This document shows positions 8,096 through 16,414 of a stretch of DNA of 64,000 nt, in pieces (the first letter of the stretch is position 1; every line of letters starts with the position of its first letter). The notes under the pieces were generated by a model. That model made no database searches and was not told the origin of the DNA. It was given only the letters and a program-made list of their open reading frames with translations. Made by a program: the position numbers and the translations under genes. The DNA comes from Flavobacteriales bacterium. Lineage in GTDB: Bacteria > Bacteroidota > Bacteroidia > Flavobacteriales_F > PHOS-HE28. Location of the stretch: NCBI GenBank assembly GCA_020635675.1, contig JACJZJ010000002.1:434001-498000 (forward strand), written 5' to 3'.

Positions 8096-8770
8096 TTGAA
8101 ACGTGCCCTCCTGATCGTTCTGCTGGTCCTGGTCGCGGACCAGGCGCTGAAGATCTGGGTCAAGCTGCACTTCTACTACGACAGCGCGATCTCCATACTT
8201 GGGGACAAGGGCTATCTGCACTTCATCGAGAACCGGGGCATGGCCTTCGGTATGGAGTTCGGAGGGGACGTGGGCAAGCTGATGCTTACGCTGTTCCGGA
8301 TCATCGCGGTGATCGTGATCCTGATCATCATCCGGCGGTCCGTGAGCAAAGGAGCGTCGACATGGACGATCGTGAGCCTGGCACTGATCATGGCCGGCGC
8401 GTTGGGCAACATCATCGACAGCACCTTCTATGGGCTGATCTTCAGTGAGAGCACCCCCTTTCAGAAGGCGGTGCTGTTCCCGCCCGGTGGCGGGTATGCG
8501 CCCCTGTTCCACGGTGCGGTCGTGGACATGTTCTATTTCCCGCTCTGGGAGGGCCGACTCCCCGACTGGCTGCCCTTCTGGGGCGGGCAGACGGCCGTGT
8601 TCTTCCGGCCCGTGTTCAACCTGGCCGATGCGTCCATCACGGTGGGCATGGTGCTCTTCATACTGCTCCAGCGCAAACAGGGACATCGTGGACCGGAAGT
8701 GACGACCGATACGGCACCGACATTTGAGGCTCCGGAGGGCGGGGTCGGGACCGATCCCGCGGCTCAATAG
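8096..8770 (+). CDS. lspA: Lipoprotein signal peptidase (signal peptidase II)
   Basis: A 224-residue polytopic membrane aspartyl protease that removes signal peptides from prolipoproteins, of which this window encodes several (for example gldH). Motifs: VADQALKIWVK in the first membrane segment; NRGMAFGMEF; a catalytic Asp region in GNIIDSTFYG and GAVVDMFYFPL, with the final FNLADASITVGM. The insertion between the Asp motifs is typical of Bacteroidota enzymes. Four hydrophobic segments are visible. The only plausible start is TTG at 8096, 26 nt after the DksA-like gene, which suggests cotranscription. The last ~30 residues form an acidic, Pro/Thr-rich extension of unknown use. The 3' end overlaps the convergent gene by 7 bp. 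Confidence 0.95.
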   Translation: MKRALLIVLLVLVADQALKIWVKLHFYYDSAISILGDKGYLHFIENRGMAFGMEFGGDVGKLMLTLFRIIAVIVILIIIRRSVSKGASTWTIVSLALIMAGALGNIIDSTFYGLIFSESTPFQKAVLFPPGGGYAPLFHGAVVDMFYFPLWEGRLPDWLPFWGGQTAVFFRPVFNLADASITVGMVLFILLQRKQGHRGPEVTTDTAPTFEAPEGGVGTDPAAQ

Positions 8771-9669
8771 GGCGAAGTATCGATCCGGAGGCCAAAAAGG
8801 GCCTGGATGCCCACGGCGCTCACCTTGCGCATGTCGGGCACATCCCAGAAGCTGATCGCAGGACGCAGCTCATGATAAAGATGCACCATGCGCCAGAAGG
8901 GGTGCTTCCTACCCAGGCGCAGATCGATACCCACCGGGACATAGCCGGCATACCAGGTCCCATTTTCATGGGTGAACACCTCGTTGCGGGTCCGGTCGGT
9001 CAACTGGACGTAGTCCAGCCGTCCCCCACCATCCGAGCGCTCCACGTAGCGTTCGATGCGTTCCTCCACCTCGGTGCGCCCATCGAATGCCAGTCCGGCC
9101 TGCAAGCCGATGCCCCCGAAGAAGGTGATCCGCGTGTCGGTATGGGTGCGGAAGATCAGTGAAGCATTGAACGCCAACTGGCTCGCCTTGTGGGCGACAT
9201 GGACCGTGCGTTCCCGGACACTGTCCACGGCATACCATTGCCCGGTCAGCGTGGACGTCAGCGTATCATACGGGGCGCGGTCGGTCCGATGGAACTCGGC
9301 ACCGATGGCGGTGAGCGGCAGAAAGGTGTAGCCCAGCCGAAGCTCGGGGCCGCGCCGATGGCCGTTCACGACCCGGCGGCCCAGCACCAGGCCCAGGGCC
9401 ATGTCGATCGCGGGCGAGCCATGGCCTTCGGCGATCCCTTGCCGTTCGTAGCCGGCGAAATCACCCTCCAGCAATACGGACGCAGGGACAAGGTCATGCA
9501 GATCGGTGATCGTGATCGTTGGTGCCGTGGCGATCAGACCACCCACCGTGGCTTGTGCATTGGCCACCACAGGTGACCGGAGCGTATCGATCCGGGGCTG
9601 TGCCGTTGAAATGGTGGCGCCACCGAACAGGGCCATCACGGCCACGACGCTACCACGTGGTGCGAACAT
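8764..9669 (-). CDS. Probable outer-membrane beta-barrel protein
   Basis: 301 residues from a start at 9669, where a signal peptide begins (MFAPRGSVVAVMALFGGA, cleavage probably after ISTAQP). The rest alternates polar and hydrophobic residues with Gly and aromatic residues (LRLGYTFLPLTAIGAEF, ITFFGGIGLQAGLAF, WYAGYVPVGIDLRLG), as in outer-membrane beta-barrels, and ends in a hydrophobic strand (VGIQALFGLRI). No named family was recognised. A longer frame upstream to 9810 was rejected because it lacks the signal peptide and runs into asd. Convergent with lspA. A TACCTTGG element about 30 nt upstream may be a weak promoter box. Confidence 0.7.
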   Translation of the reverse strand: MFAPRGSVVAVMALFGGATISTAQPRIDTLRSPVVANAQATVGGLIATAPTITITDLHDLVPASVLLEGDFAGYERQGIAEGHGSPAIDMALGLVLGRRVVNGHRRGPELRLGYTFLPLTAIGAEFHRTDRAPYDTLTSTLTGQWYAVDSVRERTVHVAHKASQLAFNASLIFRTHTDTRITFFGGIGLQAGLAFDGRTEVEERIERYVERSDGGGRLDYVQLTDRTRNEVFTHENGTWYAGYVPVGIDLRLGRKHPFWRMVHLYHELRPAISFWDVPDMRKVSAVGIQALFGLRIDTSPY

Positions 9670-9727
9670 GAGAATGGAATTGGAACCTCCAAGGTACGTC
9701 CGCGCACAAGCGCGCCGACAAGCAGCC

Positions 9728-10738
9728 TCAGGACCCCGCGTCCACCCGGGACCGGAGCAGGCCCATGGATACGAGCAGCTCCGCGATCTGGACCGCATTG
9801 GTCGCAGCACCCTTGCGCAGGTTGTCCGCCACCACCCAGAGGTTCAGCGCGTTCGGCCGCGTCACGTCCCGGCGGATCCGCCCCACGAAAACGTCATCCT
9901 TCCCGGCCGCATCGATCGGCATTGGATAGGCGGAAGCGGCAGGGTCATCGCAGAGCACGACACCGGGTGCGCCCTGGATCAGTGAGCGCACCTCGTCCAG
10001 TTCGAAGGGCTTTGCGAATTCCACGTTGATCGATTCGCTATGACCACCTGTCACAGGGACACGCACGGCGGTGGCGGTCATTGCGATCGCGGGGTCGAGG
10101 ATCTTGTGCGTCTCGTTGACCAACTTGAGCTCCTCCTTCGTGTACCCGCTCTCGGTGAACGAATCACACTGGGGGATCAGGTTCCCGGCGATGCGGTGCG
10201 GATAGACCGGGTCCACTGCCATTGCGGCCTGTTCGCTCTCGAGCTGCCGCACGGCCTTCATCCCCGTACCGGTCACGGCCTGATAGGTGGATACGATCAC
10301 ACGCAGGGCCCCGAACGCCCGATGCAACGGCGCCAGCGCCATGAGCATTTGGATCGTGCTGCAATTGGGGTTCGCGATGATGCGGTCCTCCGATCCGAGC
10401 ACCTGTCCATTGATCTCCGGCACCACCAGCTTCTTGGTGGGGTCCATGCGCCAGGCGCTGCTGTTGTCCACCACGATGCAGCCCCCTTCGGCGAACCTGG
10501 GCGCCCATTCCAGGGAAATGGCGCCGCCCGCGCTGAACAAGGCGAGGTCGGGTCGTGCAGCGATGGCTTCCTGCATGCCGATCACTGGAACATCCTGCCC
10601 CCGGAACCGCACATGGGACCCGATGCTCCTGTCGCTCGCCACGGGCAGGAGCTGGTCCAAGGGGAATGCGCGCTCCTCGAGCACTTTCGACATCACCCCA
10701 CCGACCAGCCCGGTGGCCCCGACCACGGCTACCTTCAT
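9728..10738 (-). CDS. asd: Aspartate-semialdehyde dehydrogenase
   Basis: 336 residues. Reduces aspartyl phosphate to aspartate semialdehyde, the branch point to lysine/diaminopimelate, threonine and methionine. The N-terminal NADP motif is MKVAVVGATGLVGGVM; the active-site Cys lies in IIANPNCSTIQML; the substrate-binding part includes VVDNSSAWRMD, VVPEINGQ and a His in VTGGHSESINVEF. Length is normal for the family. It lies alone, divergent from the lamin-tail gene and sharing a 60-bp promoter region with it. The TACTTTCG box lies 27 nt upstream of the ATG. Confidence 0.96.
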   Translation of the reverse strand: MKVAVVGATGLVGGVMSKVLEERAFPLDQLLPVASDRSIGSHVRFRGQDVPVIGMQEAIAARPDLALFSAGGAISLEWAPRFAEGGCIVVDNSSAWRMDPTKKLVVPEINGQVLGSEDRIIANPNCSTIQMLMALAPLHRAFGALRVIVSTYQAVTGTGMKAVRQLESEQAAMAVDPVYPHRIAGNLIPQCDSFTESGYTKEELKLVNETHKILDPAIAMTATAVRVPVTGGHSESINVEFAKPFELDEVRSLIQGAPGVVLCDDPAASAYPMPIDAAGKDDVFVGRIRRDVTRPNALNLWVVADNLRKGAATNAVQIAELLVSMGLLRSRVDAGS

Positions 10739-10765
10739 GACGTTCCGTTAACGTGCGTCAGCGCC

Positions 10766-10782
10766 CGAAAGTACTACCTTCC
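10766..10782. promoter_or_regulatory. Back-to-back promoter boxes for asd and the lamin-tail gene
   Basis: On the minus strand TACTTTCG (10773 to 10766) fits TAnnTTCG for asd. On the plus strand TACCTTCC (10775-10782) is a one-mismatch box for the gene at 10800. The two boxes are one base apart around AGTACT, so polymerase binding in the two directions would be mutually exclusive. Confidence 0.45.
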
Positions 10783-10799
10783 CCGCCCTGTTCCGCCCG

Positions 10800-13397
10800 A
10801 TGTTCCGCGCCCTTCGTCGCACGCTGATCTTGACCCCTTCCGTTCTTCTCCTCGGCAGCGGGTACGCACAATTCTCGGACGACTTCAGCGACGGCGACTT
10901 CACCAGCAACCCCGCCTGGAGCGGCGATGACGGCCTCTTCACCATCGATGCAGGCCAGCTCCGCTCGCAAAGCCCGGGTGCGGCGAACTACCAATTGAGC
11001 ACGCCGAGCACCCAGGCCACCGGTGCCCAATGGGATTTCTTTATCAACTTGAAGTTCAGCACCAGTGGCGCCAATTACGCGGACGTCTATCTGATGAGCG
11101 ATCAGGCGGACCTTTCCGCCAACGTGAACGGCTATTTCGTGCGGATCGGCGGGACCTCGGACCGCGTGGAACTGTTCCGGAGCGATGCGGGAACGGCCAC
11201 ATCGCTGATCATGAGCCCGAACGGCATCGTCAACAGCAGCAGCGACAATCCGTTCCGCATCGAGGTGAAGCGGGACGCGTCGGACCAATGGACCTTGTAC
11301 TATGATGATGGTGCACTGGGCAGCTTCATCCTGGCGGGTGCCGTTATGGACAATTCGTACAGCAGCTGCACCCACTTCGGCATCCGCATCGAACAGAGTT
11401 CCGCGGCAGGCCCGATCAACAACCACTTCTTCGACGACTTCGTCGTTGGCCCGATCGTCGTGGATACCGATCCGCCTCAGCTCACTGCGGTCGAGGTGCT
11501 CGACCAGGACCACGTCGATGCGCTCTTCAATGAACCCGTGGACCAGGCAACGGCGGAGGTCGTTGGCAATTATGACATCCAACCTTTCCTCTCGGCCACC
11601 AATGCGCAACGGGATGCGACCGAGCTGTCCCGGGTACACCTTACGCTCTCTGCCTCCCTCGTGAGCGGTAACAGCTATACCCTTTTCGTCAACAATGTGG
11701 AGGACCTGAGCGGGAACGCCATCGTGAACGGCCAGCTCGCCTTCGACTACATCGTGCCCGACGAGGCCACGTTCCGGGATGTGGTCATCAACGAGATCAT
11801 GGCGGACCCGACGCCGCAGGTGGGATTACCCGATGCGGAGTTCGTCGAGGTGTTCAACACCACATCGGACAGGACCTTCGACCTGGGCGGATGGACGATC
11901 ACTGACGGCAGCACGATCGGTACGCTGCCTTCCGTCACGCTTGGCCCGGGTGCGTTCGCCATTCTGACCGATGATGCCAACGCCGCCCTGTTCACCGGGT
12001 TCGGAACGGTGGTCAGCATTCCCACGTTCCCTTCGCTGAACAATGACGGCGACCCGCTGTCCCTGAAGGACGACAATGGTGCGGAGATCGATGCAGTGAC
12101 GTACGCACTGAGCTGGTACCGCGACGGCAACAAGGATGACGGTGGATGGACGCTTGAACAGATCAACTCCTTCGCCACCTGCAGCGGATCGGCGAACTGG
12201 ATCGCCAGCAGCGATCCTGCAGGGGGCACGCCTGGTGAACAGAACAGTGCGTTCGACCCGACACCGGACTCCACACCGCCAGTGCTTGAGAGCGTCCTGG
12301 TGGCCGGCGCACAGACCCTGATCCTGCAGTTCAATGAAACGATGGACCAAGGTTCCCTGACCTCGGGTATGTACACCATCGATCCATCGATCGCAGTGCA
12401 ACAGGCGGTGGCCATCGCTCCCGATCAGGTGCAGCTCGTCCTCATGGACCCGCTCGTGGTCGGAACATTGTATACGATCACGGTCGCTGATGTGACCGAC
12501 TGCAGCGGCAATGCCATCGGTCAGGCCTCGGGTACCTTTGGCCTTCCCGAACCGGTAGAAGCCGGGGACGTCGTGATCAACGAGGTGCTCTATGACCCGG
12601 TGACCGGTGGCAGCGACTTCGTGGAATTGTACAATCGTTCGCAGAAGGTACTGAGCCTCGCCGACCTCCAATTGGGGAACGTCAGCAACGGCGCTGTGGC
12701 GAACATCACCCCCATCAGCCAGCAACCGTATCTGCTCTTCCCCGGGGAGTACATCGCCTTGACAGAGGACCCGACGGACATCATCACCCGCTATCCGCTC
12801 GGTCACGCGGACCGCATCCGACTTGCCGACCTGCCGAGCTACAACAACGGCAGTGGCAGTGTGATACTCCTTGATGCGAACAGCGACCAGCTGGAACGGT
12901 TCGACTACGACGACGACCTGCACTTCGCGCTCCTGAACGGGACCGAGGGCGTGAGCCTGGAGCGGGTGGATCCGGACCGCGCGGCGAACGACCCAAGCAA
13001 CTGGCACAGCGCCGCGGAGGCCGTGGGCTGGGCCACGCCCGGGTATGAGAACTCCCAGTACGCGCCGCATGCCGAAGCGAGCGGTGCGATGACCATCGAT
13101 CCCGCGATCTTCTCCCCGGACAACGACGGTTATCAGGACCTGCTCACCATCGCCTATCGGTTCGACGAGCCAGGGTCCGTCGGGAGCATGACCGTGTTCG
13201 ACATCGCCGGCCGTGAGGTGGCGACCTTGATGGAGAACGAACTGCTCGGGACCTCCGGTGCGATCTCCTGGGACGGCGTTCAAGCCGATAACACCCTTTC
13301 ACCGATGGGTCCTTATGTGGTCTACTTCGAGGTTTACGACCTGGCCGGGAACACGCAGAAATTCCGGAGGACGGTTGTGCTGGCGCACAAACTCTGA
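10800..13397 (+). CDS. Secreted multidomain protein with two lamin-tail domains and a type IX-like C-terminus
   Basis: 865 residues. The signal peptide runs to GSGYAQ. Residues ~25-220 form a beta-rich lectin-like jelly roll (FSDDFSDGDF start). Two Ig-like/bacterial Big-type units follow (DTDPPQLTAVEVLD and DSTPPVLESVLVAG starts), each paired with a lamin-tail domain: DVVINEIMADPTPQ with ADAEFVEV-like strands near 325-470, and DVVINEVLYDPVTG near 595-745. The last ~100 residues (from FSPDNDGYQDLLTIAYRF to FRRTVVLA) resemble the FlgD-like/gliding-associated C-terminal module that directs proteins through type IX secretion. Function is unknown; surface adhesion or nuclease-associated roles are reported for lamin-tail proteins, but no catalytic motif is seen here. 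The start ATG is the only one with a signal peptide. Confidence 0.85.
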   Translation: MFRALRRTLILTPSVLLLGSGYAQFSDDFSDGDFTSNPAWSGDDGLFTIDAGQLRSQSPGAANYQLSTPSTQATGAQWDFFINLKFSTSGANYADVYLMSDQADLSANVNGYFVRIGGTSDRVELFRSDAGTATSLIMSPNGIVNSSSDNPFRIEVKRDASDQWTLYYDDGALGSFILAGAVMDNSYSSCTHFGIRIEQSSAAGPINNHFFDDFVVGPIVVDTDPPQLTAVEVLDQDHVDALFNEPVDQATAEVVGNYDIQPFLSATNAQRDATELSRVHLTLSASLVSGNSYTLFVNNVEDLSGNAIVNGQLAFDYIVPDEATFRDVVINEIMADPTPQVGLPDAEFVEVFNTTSDRTFDLGGWTITDGSTIGTLPSVTLGPGAFAILTDDANAALFTGFGTVVSIPTFPSLNNDGDPLSLKDDNGAEIDAVTYALSWYRDGNKDDGGWTLEQINSFATCSGSANWIASSDPAGGTPGEQNSAFDPTPDSTPPVLESVLVAGAQTLILQFNETMDQGSLTSGMYTIDPSIAVQQAVAIAPDQVQLVLMDPLVVGTLYTITVADVTDCSGNAIGQASGTFGLPEPVEAGDVVINEVLYDPVTGGSDFVELYNRSQKVLSLADLQLGNVSNGAVANITPISQQPYLLFPGEYIALTEDPTDIITRYPLGHADRIRLADLPSYNNGSGSVILLDANSDQLERFDYDDDLHFALLNGTEGVSLERVDPDRAANDPSNWHSAAEAVGWATPGYENSQYAPHAEASGAMTIDPAIFSPDNDGYQDLLTIAYRFDEPGSVGSMTVFDIAGREVATLMENELLGTSGAISWDGVQADNTLSPMGPYVVYFEVYDLAGNTQKFRRTVVLAHKL

Positions 13398-13400
13398 CCC

Positions 13401-13418
13401 CGTCCGGGCGATCGGACG
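13401..13418 (+). terminator. Short hairpin after the lamin-tail gene
   Basis: CGTCCG (13401-13406) pairs with CGGACG (13413-13418) across 6 nt, just after the stop codon. Stem is short and no T-run follows. Confidence 0.35.
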
Positions 13419-13438
13419 CCATCTCTTCGAAGAAAGCA

Positions 13439-13446
13439 GACCTTTG
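13439..13446 (+). promoter_or_regulatory. Probable -7 box of the aminotransferase gene
   Basis: GACCTTTG differs from TAnnTTTG at one position (G for T) and lies 24 nt before the ATG at 13471. The same GACCTTTG precedes lipB. It is the candidate promoter for the amine/ligase block. Confidence 0.4.
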
Positions 13447-13470
13447 TAGCAGATCCCGTCGTGAACAGAG

Positions 13471-14781
13471 ATGATCGCCAGCAAGACCCGCAGTCAGGAG
13501 CTCCTCGCCCGCCGCAAAGCCGCAGTACCGAACGGTGTGGGCATTTTCAACTACGCCACCGCCGCACAAGCCCAGGGTGCCACCATTATTGATGCGGACG
13601 GCCGTGAACTGATCGACTTCGCGGGCGGTATCGGCGTGGTGAACGCCGGCCACTGCCCTCCTCCCGTGGTGAAGGCCATCCAGGAGCAGGCGGAGCGATT
13701 CCTTCACGTGAGCTTCAATGTGGCGAGCTATGAGCCGTACATCGCGCTTTGCGAAAAGCTGAACGCGTTGCTACCGCATGGAGGACCGACGAAGACCATG
13801 CTCGTAAGCACGGGCGCGGAGGCCGTGGAGAACGCCATCAAGATCGCCCGACAGGCGACCGGACGACCCGGTGTGCTGTGCTTCACGGACGCCTTCCACG
13901 GCCGGACGATGATGGCGATGACGCTCACCAGCAAGGTGGGCTACAAGCCGAACTGCGGGCCGTTCGCTCCCGAGGTGTACCGCACCCGCTTCCCCAACTT
14001 CTATCGCTACGGCAACGGGCGCAGTGAGGCCGATTTCGTGAAGGACGAGCTTCATCGTTTGGAGGAGCTTTCGCACAACCTCATCGATCCGCGGGAGCTG
14101 GCCTGTGTGATCATCGAGCTGGTGCAGGGCGAAGGGGGCTTCAACGTGGCCCCGAAGGCCTACGTGGAAGGCCTGCGGAAGTGGTGCGATACGCACGGTA
14201 TCCTGCTGATCTTCGATGAGATACAGGCGGGCTTCGGCCGCACGGGGGCGTGGAGCGCTTACGCTCATTTCGGGGTGACGCCCGACCTCAGCACCTGGGC
14301 CAAGAGCCTGGGCAGCGGCCTTCCGATCGCCGCCGTGATGGGCACGGCGGCGCTCATGGACAAGGCGGCGCCGAGCAGCATCGGGGGGACCTACATCGGC
14401 AGTCCGGTGGCCTGCGCCGCTGCGTTGGCCACCCTGACGTACATGGAGGAGATCGACATCAATGCCAAGGGCCGCCATGTGGGCGGGATCGTCCGGGAGC
14501 GCTTCGAAAAAATGAAGGCGAAACACCGGTGCATCGGTGATGTCCGTGGCCTCGGTGCGATGATGGCGATGGAGTTCAACATCGACGGCGACCCGATGCG
14601 GCCCGATGCGGACACCTGCACCAAATTGATGAACGCCTGCGCGGAACGCGACCTTGTGGTGATCACCGCAGGCACCGAGAAGAACGTGATCCGCGTGCTC
14701 TGTCCCCTGGTGATCAGCGATGCGCTCCTGAAGAAAGGGCTGGACATCATGGAAGAGGAGCTCGATCGGATCGCAGGTTGA
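13471..14781 (+). CDS. Class III aminotransferase, GABA-transaminase-like
   Basis: 436 residues, fold-type I PLP enzyme of the omega-amino acid:2-oxo acid group. The cofactor site is visible: D249 in LIFDEIQAGFGRTG and the PLP lysine K278 in STWAKSLGSGLP; VSTGAEAVENAIKIAR forms the phosphate-binding turn and AFHGRTMMAMTLTSK the conserved His-Gly region. The closest pattern is 4-aminobutyrate aminotransferase, which turns GABA into succinate semialdehyde, although 5-aminovalerate, ornithine and related omega-amines are used by the same family. First gene of a same-strand block that also holds an amine-forming decarboxylase, a ligase, two amidase-type enzymes and an aldehyde dehydrogenase, which fits degradation of an amine-derived omega-amino acid. 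Confidence 0.88.
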   Translation: MIASKTRSQELLARRKAAVPNGVGIFNYATAAQAQGATIIDADGRELIDFAGGIGVVNAGHCPPPVVKAIQEQAERFLHVSFNVASYEPYIALCEKLNALLPHGGPTKTMLVSTGAEAVENAIKIARQATGRPGVLCFTDAFHGRTMMAMTLTSKVGYKPNCGPFAPEVYRTRFPNFYRYGNGRSEADFVKDELHRLEELSHNLIDPRELACVIIELVQGEGGFNVAPKAYVEGLRKWCDTHGILLIFDEIQAGFGRTGAWSAYAHFGVTPDLSTWAKSLGSGLPIAAVMGTAALMDKAAPSSIGGTYIGSPVACAAALATLTYMEEIDINAKGRHVGGIVRERFEKMKAKHRCIGDVRGLGAMMAMEFNIDGDPMRPDADTCTKLMNACAERDLVVITAGTEKNVIRVLCPLVISDALLKKGLDIMEEELDRIAG

Positions 14782-14839
14782 GGGTGGCCCTTGACCACGA
14801 CCGGCACCATCCCGTACGCCGACCCCACGAAAAGAACGA

Positions 14840-15793
14840 ATGAAACCCTTCTCCATAGCCGGTATCCAGATGCGCTCCAGCGCCGCCTACCCGAACGTGG
14901 AGGCGATGAAGACCAAGCTGGACCTGCTCATGACCATCTACCCCTGGGTGGACATGGTGATGTTCAGCGAGCTCTGTGCGTACGGCCCGCACATCGCGCA
15001 TGCCCAGCCCGTACCGGGTGAGTTCGAACAGGAGATGTGCGCGATGGCCGCCAAGCACGGGGTATGGCTCCTTCCGGGCAGCATCTTCGAAAAGCGGGAC
15101 GGACGGGTTTTCAACACGGCGAGCGTCATCGACCCGGAGGGTAGCGTGGTGACGCGCTACCGCAAGATGTTCCCCTTCTATCCTTATGAAGTGGGCGTCA
15201 CGGGTGGGAGCGAATTCTGTGTGTTCGACGTACCCGAGGTCGGGCGTTTCGGAGTGAGCATCTGCTACGACATGTGGTTCCCGGAGACCACACGCACCCT
15301 GGCAGTGATGGGCGCCGAGGTGATCCTTCACCCCACGCTTACCGGCACGATCGATCGCGAGATCGAACTCAGCATCGCACGCGCCAGTGCGGCCATCAAC
15401 CAGTGCTACTTCTTCGACATCAATGGGCTCGATGCAGGTGGCAGTGGTAGGAGCATCGTTTGCGGTCCGGAGGGTCGTGTGATCTACCAAGCGGACAACA
15501 ACGAGGAGTTCATCCCCATCGAGATCAACCTGGAGAAGGTGCGGCGAAGCCGTGAACTGGGTGTGCTCCGGCTCGGCCAGCCACTGAAGAGCTTCCGTGA
15601 CCGGCCCGTGGATTTCGGCATCTATGTAGCAGGGGTGAAACATCCCGCTCTGGAGGCGCTCGGACCTCTCCTCAAGCCAAAACGCGTGCAGGAGTTGAGC
15701 GAATTGGAGGTGAAGGACGAGACGCGGATGGCACATGAACAACCCAGGCACATCGTATCTTCATTTCGACCACCGCCCGAACAGGCCGGGTGA
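14840..15793 (+). CDS. Carbon-nitrogen hydrolase (nitrilase superfamily)
   Basis: 317 residues. The catalytic triad of the superfamily is complete: E44 in MFSELCAYG, K109 in TRYRKMFPF and C142 in VSICYDMWFPE. Members hydrolyse amides, carbamoyl amines or nitriles; no signal peptide, so cytoplasmic. The specific substrate cannot be read from sequence. In this gene block a role in cleaving an amide made by the ATP-grasp ligase, or in hydrolysing an N-carbamoyl amine, is plausible. About 35 residues at the C-terminus (SELEVKDETRMAHEQPRHI region) extend past the usual domain. It begins 58 nt after the aminotransferase and ends at a GTGA that could be the start of the next reading frame. Confidence 0.87.
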   Translation: MKPFSIAGIQMRSSAAYPNVEAMKTKLDLLMTIYPWVDMVMFSELCAYGPHIAHAQPVPGEFEQEMCAMAAKHGVWLLPGSIFEKRDGRVFNTASVIDPEGSVVTRYRKMFPFYPYEVGVTGGSEFCVFDVPEVGRFGVSICYDMWFPETTRTLAVMGAEVILHPTLTGTIDREIELSIARASAAINQCYFFDINGLDAGGSGRSIVCGPEGRVIYQADNNEEFIPIEINLEKVRRSRELGVLRLGQPLKSFRDRPVDFGIYVAGVKHPALEALGPLLKPKRVQELSELEVKDETRMAHEQPRHIVSSFRPPPEQAG

Positions 15794-15843
15794 AGCCGCA
15801 CGCGCACACTACCTATCGTGGAACAATAAGCCCCCCAAGGACC

Positions 15844-16347
15844 ATGGGAAGCACAGCCGGAAGACCACACATCAAACTGAAGGATTTCATCAGCTGGTTC
15901 GAGATCCCCGTCTATGACATACATCGGGCCACCGCCTTTTACAACGCCATCTACAACATGCGTATGGAAGTGGCTTGGAACGGCGAGTTCGGCATGGCAT
16001 ACTTCCCGGTGGAGAAAGGCATCGGTGGCGCACTGATCCATGGTCCGGGATGCGTGCCGGGGGATACCGGAACACTGGTCTACCTGAACGCAGGGAATGA
16101 CCTGGATGGCATCCTGGGGCGTGTGGAACTGGCTGGCGGCCGCGTGATCATGCCCAAGACGTTGATCAGCGGAACGGCAGGCTGGTTCGGATTGTTCATC
16201 GATAGCGAGGGCAACCGGGTGGCCCTGCACGAAGGCCTGCCACGAGGTCGTTCGACCCGGCGCGCCAGTGCTACCAAAAAGACCGGGGGGGCAGCTCCGA
16301 AAAAGAACGCCGGACACAGGCCGACCGGCTCCCGCCGGAAACGCTGA
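15844..16347 (+). CDS. VOC/glyoxalase-superfamily protein with basic C-terminal tail
   Basis: 167 residues. The body has the betaalphabetabetabeta pattern of the vicinal-oxygen-chelate fold: ISWFEIPVYDIHRATAFYNA, FGMAYFPVEKG, TLVYLNAGNDLDGILGRVEL, and the closing GLFIDSEGNRVALHE. Metal-binding residues are incomplete, so it may be a binding or isomerase-type member without dioxygenase chemistry. The last ~34 residues (from RGRSTRRASATKK to SRRKR) are a strongly basic, disordered, H1-like tail. A GTG at 15790, overlapping the previous stop as GTGA, could add 18 residues without family similarity; ATG 15844 is preferred. Substrate unknown. Confidence 0.72.
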   Translation: MGSTAGRPHIKLKDFISWFEIPVYDIHRATAFYNAIYNMRMEVAWNGEFGMAYFPVEKGIGGALIHGPGCVPGDTGTLVYLNAGNDLDGILGRVELAGGRVIMPKTLISGTAGWFGLFIDSEGNRVALHEGLPRGRSTRRASATKKTGGAAPKKNAGHRPTGSRRKR

Positions 16348-16414
16348 CCCACAGGAGGGCACGGCTGCCGGTGTCCTGACGATCCATTATCTTATCGGCA
16401 AGGTGCATCCCCCC

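Noticed and set aside
9670..9810. N-terminal extension of the outer-membrane protein gene
   Set aside because: The added 47 residues are Arg/Cys-rich, overlap asd and would bury the signal peptide that begins at 9669.
16268..16414. Longer start of the decarboxylase inside the VOC gene
   Set aside because: The added 49 residues are basic out-of-frame readings of the VOC tail without family match; ATG 16415 leaves a normal domain start.
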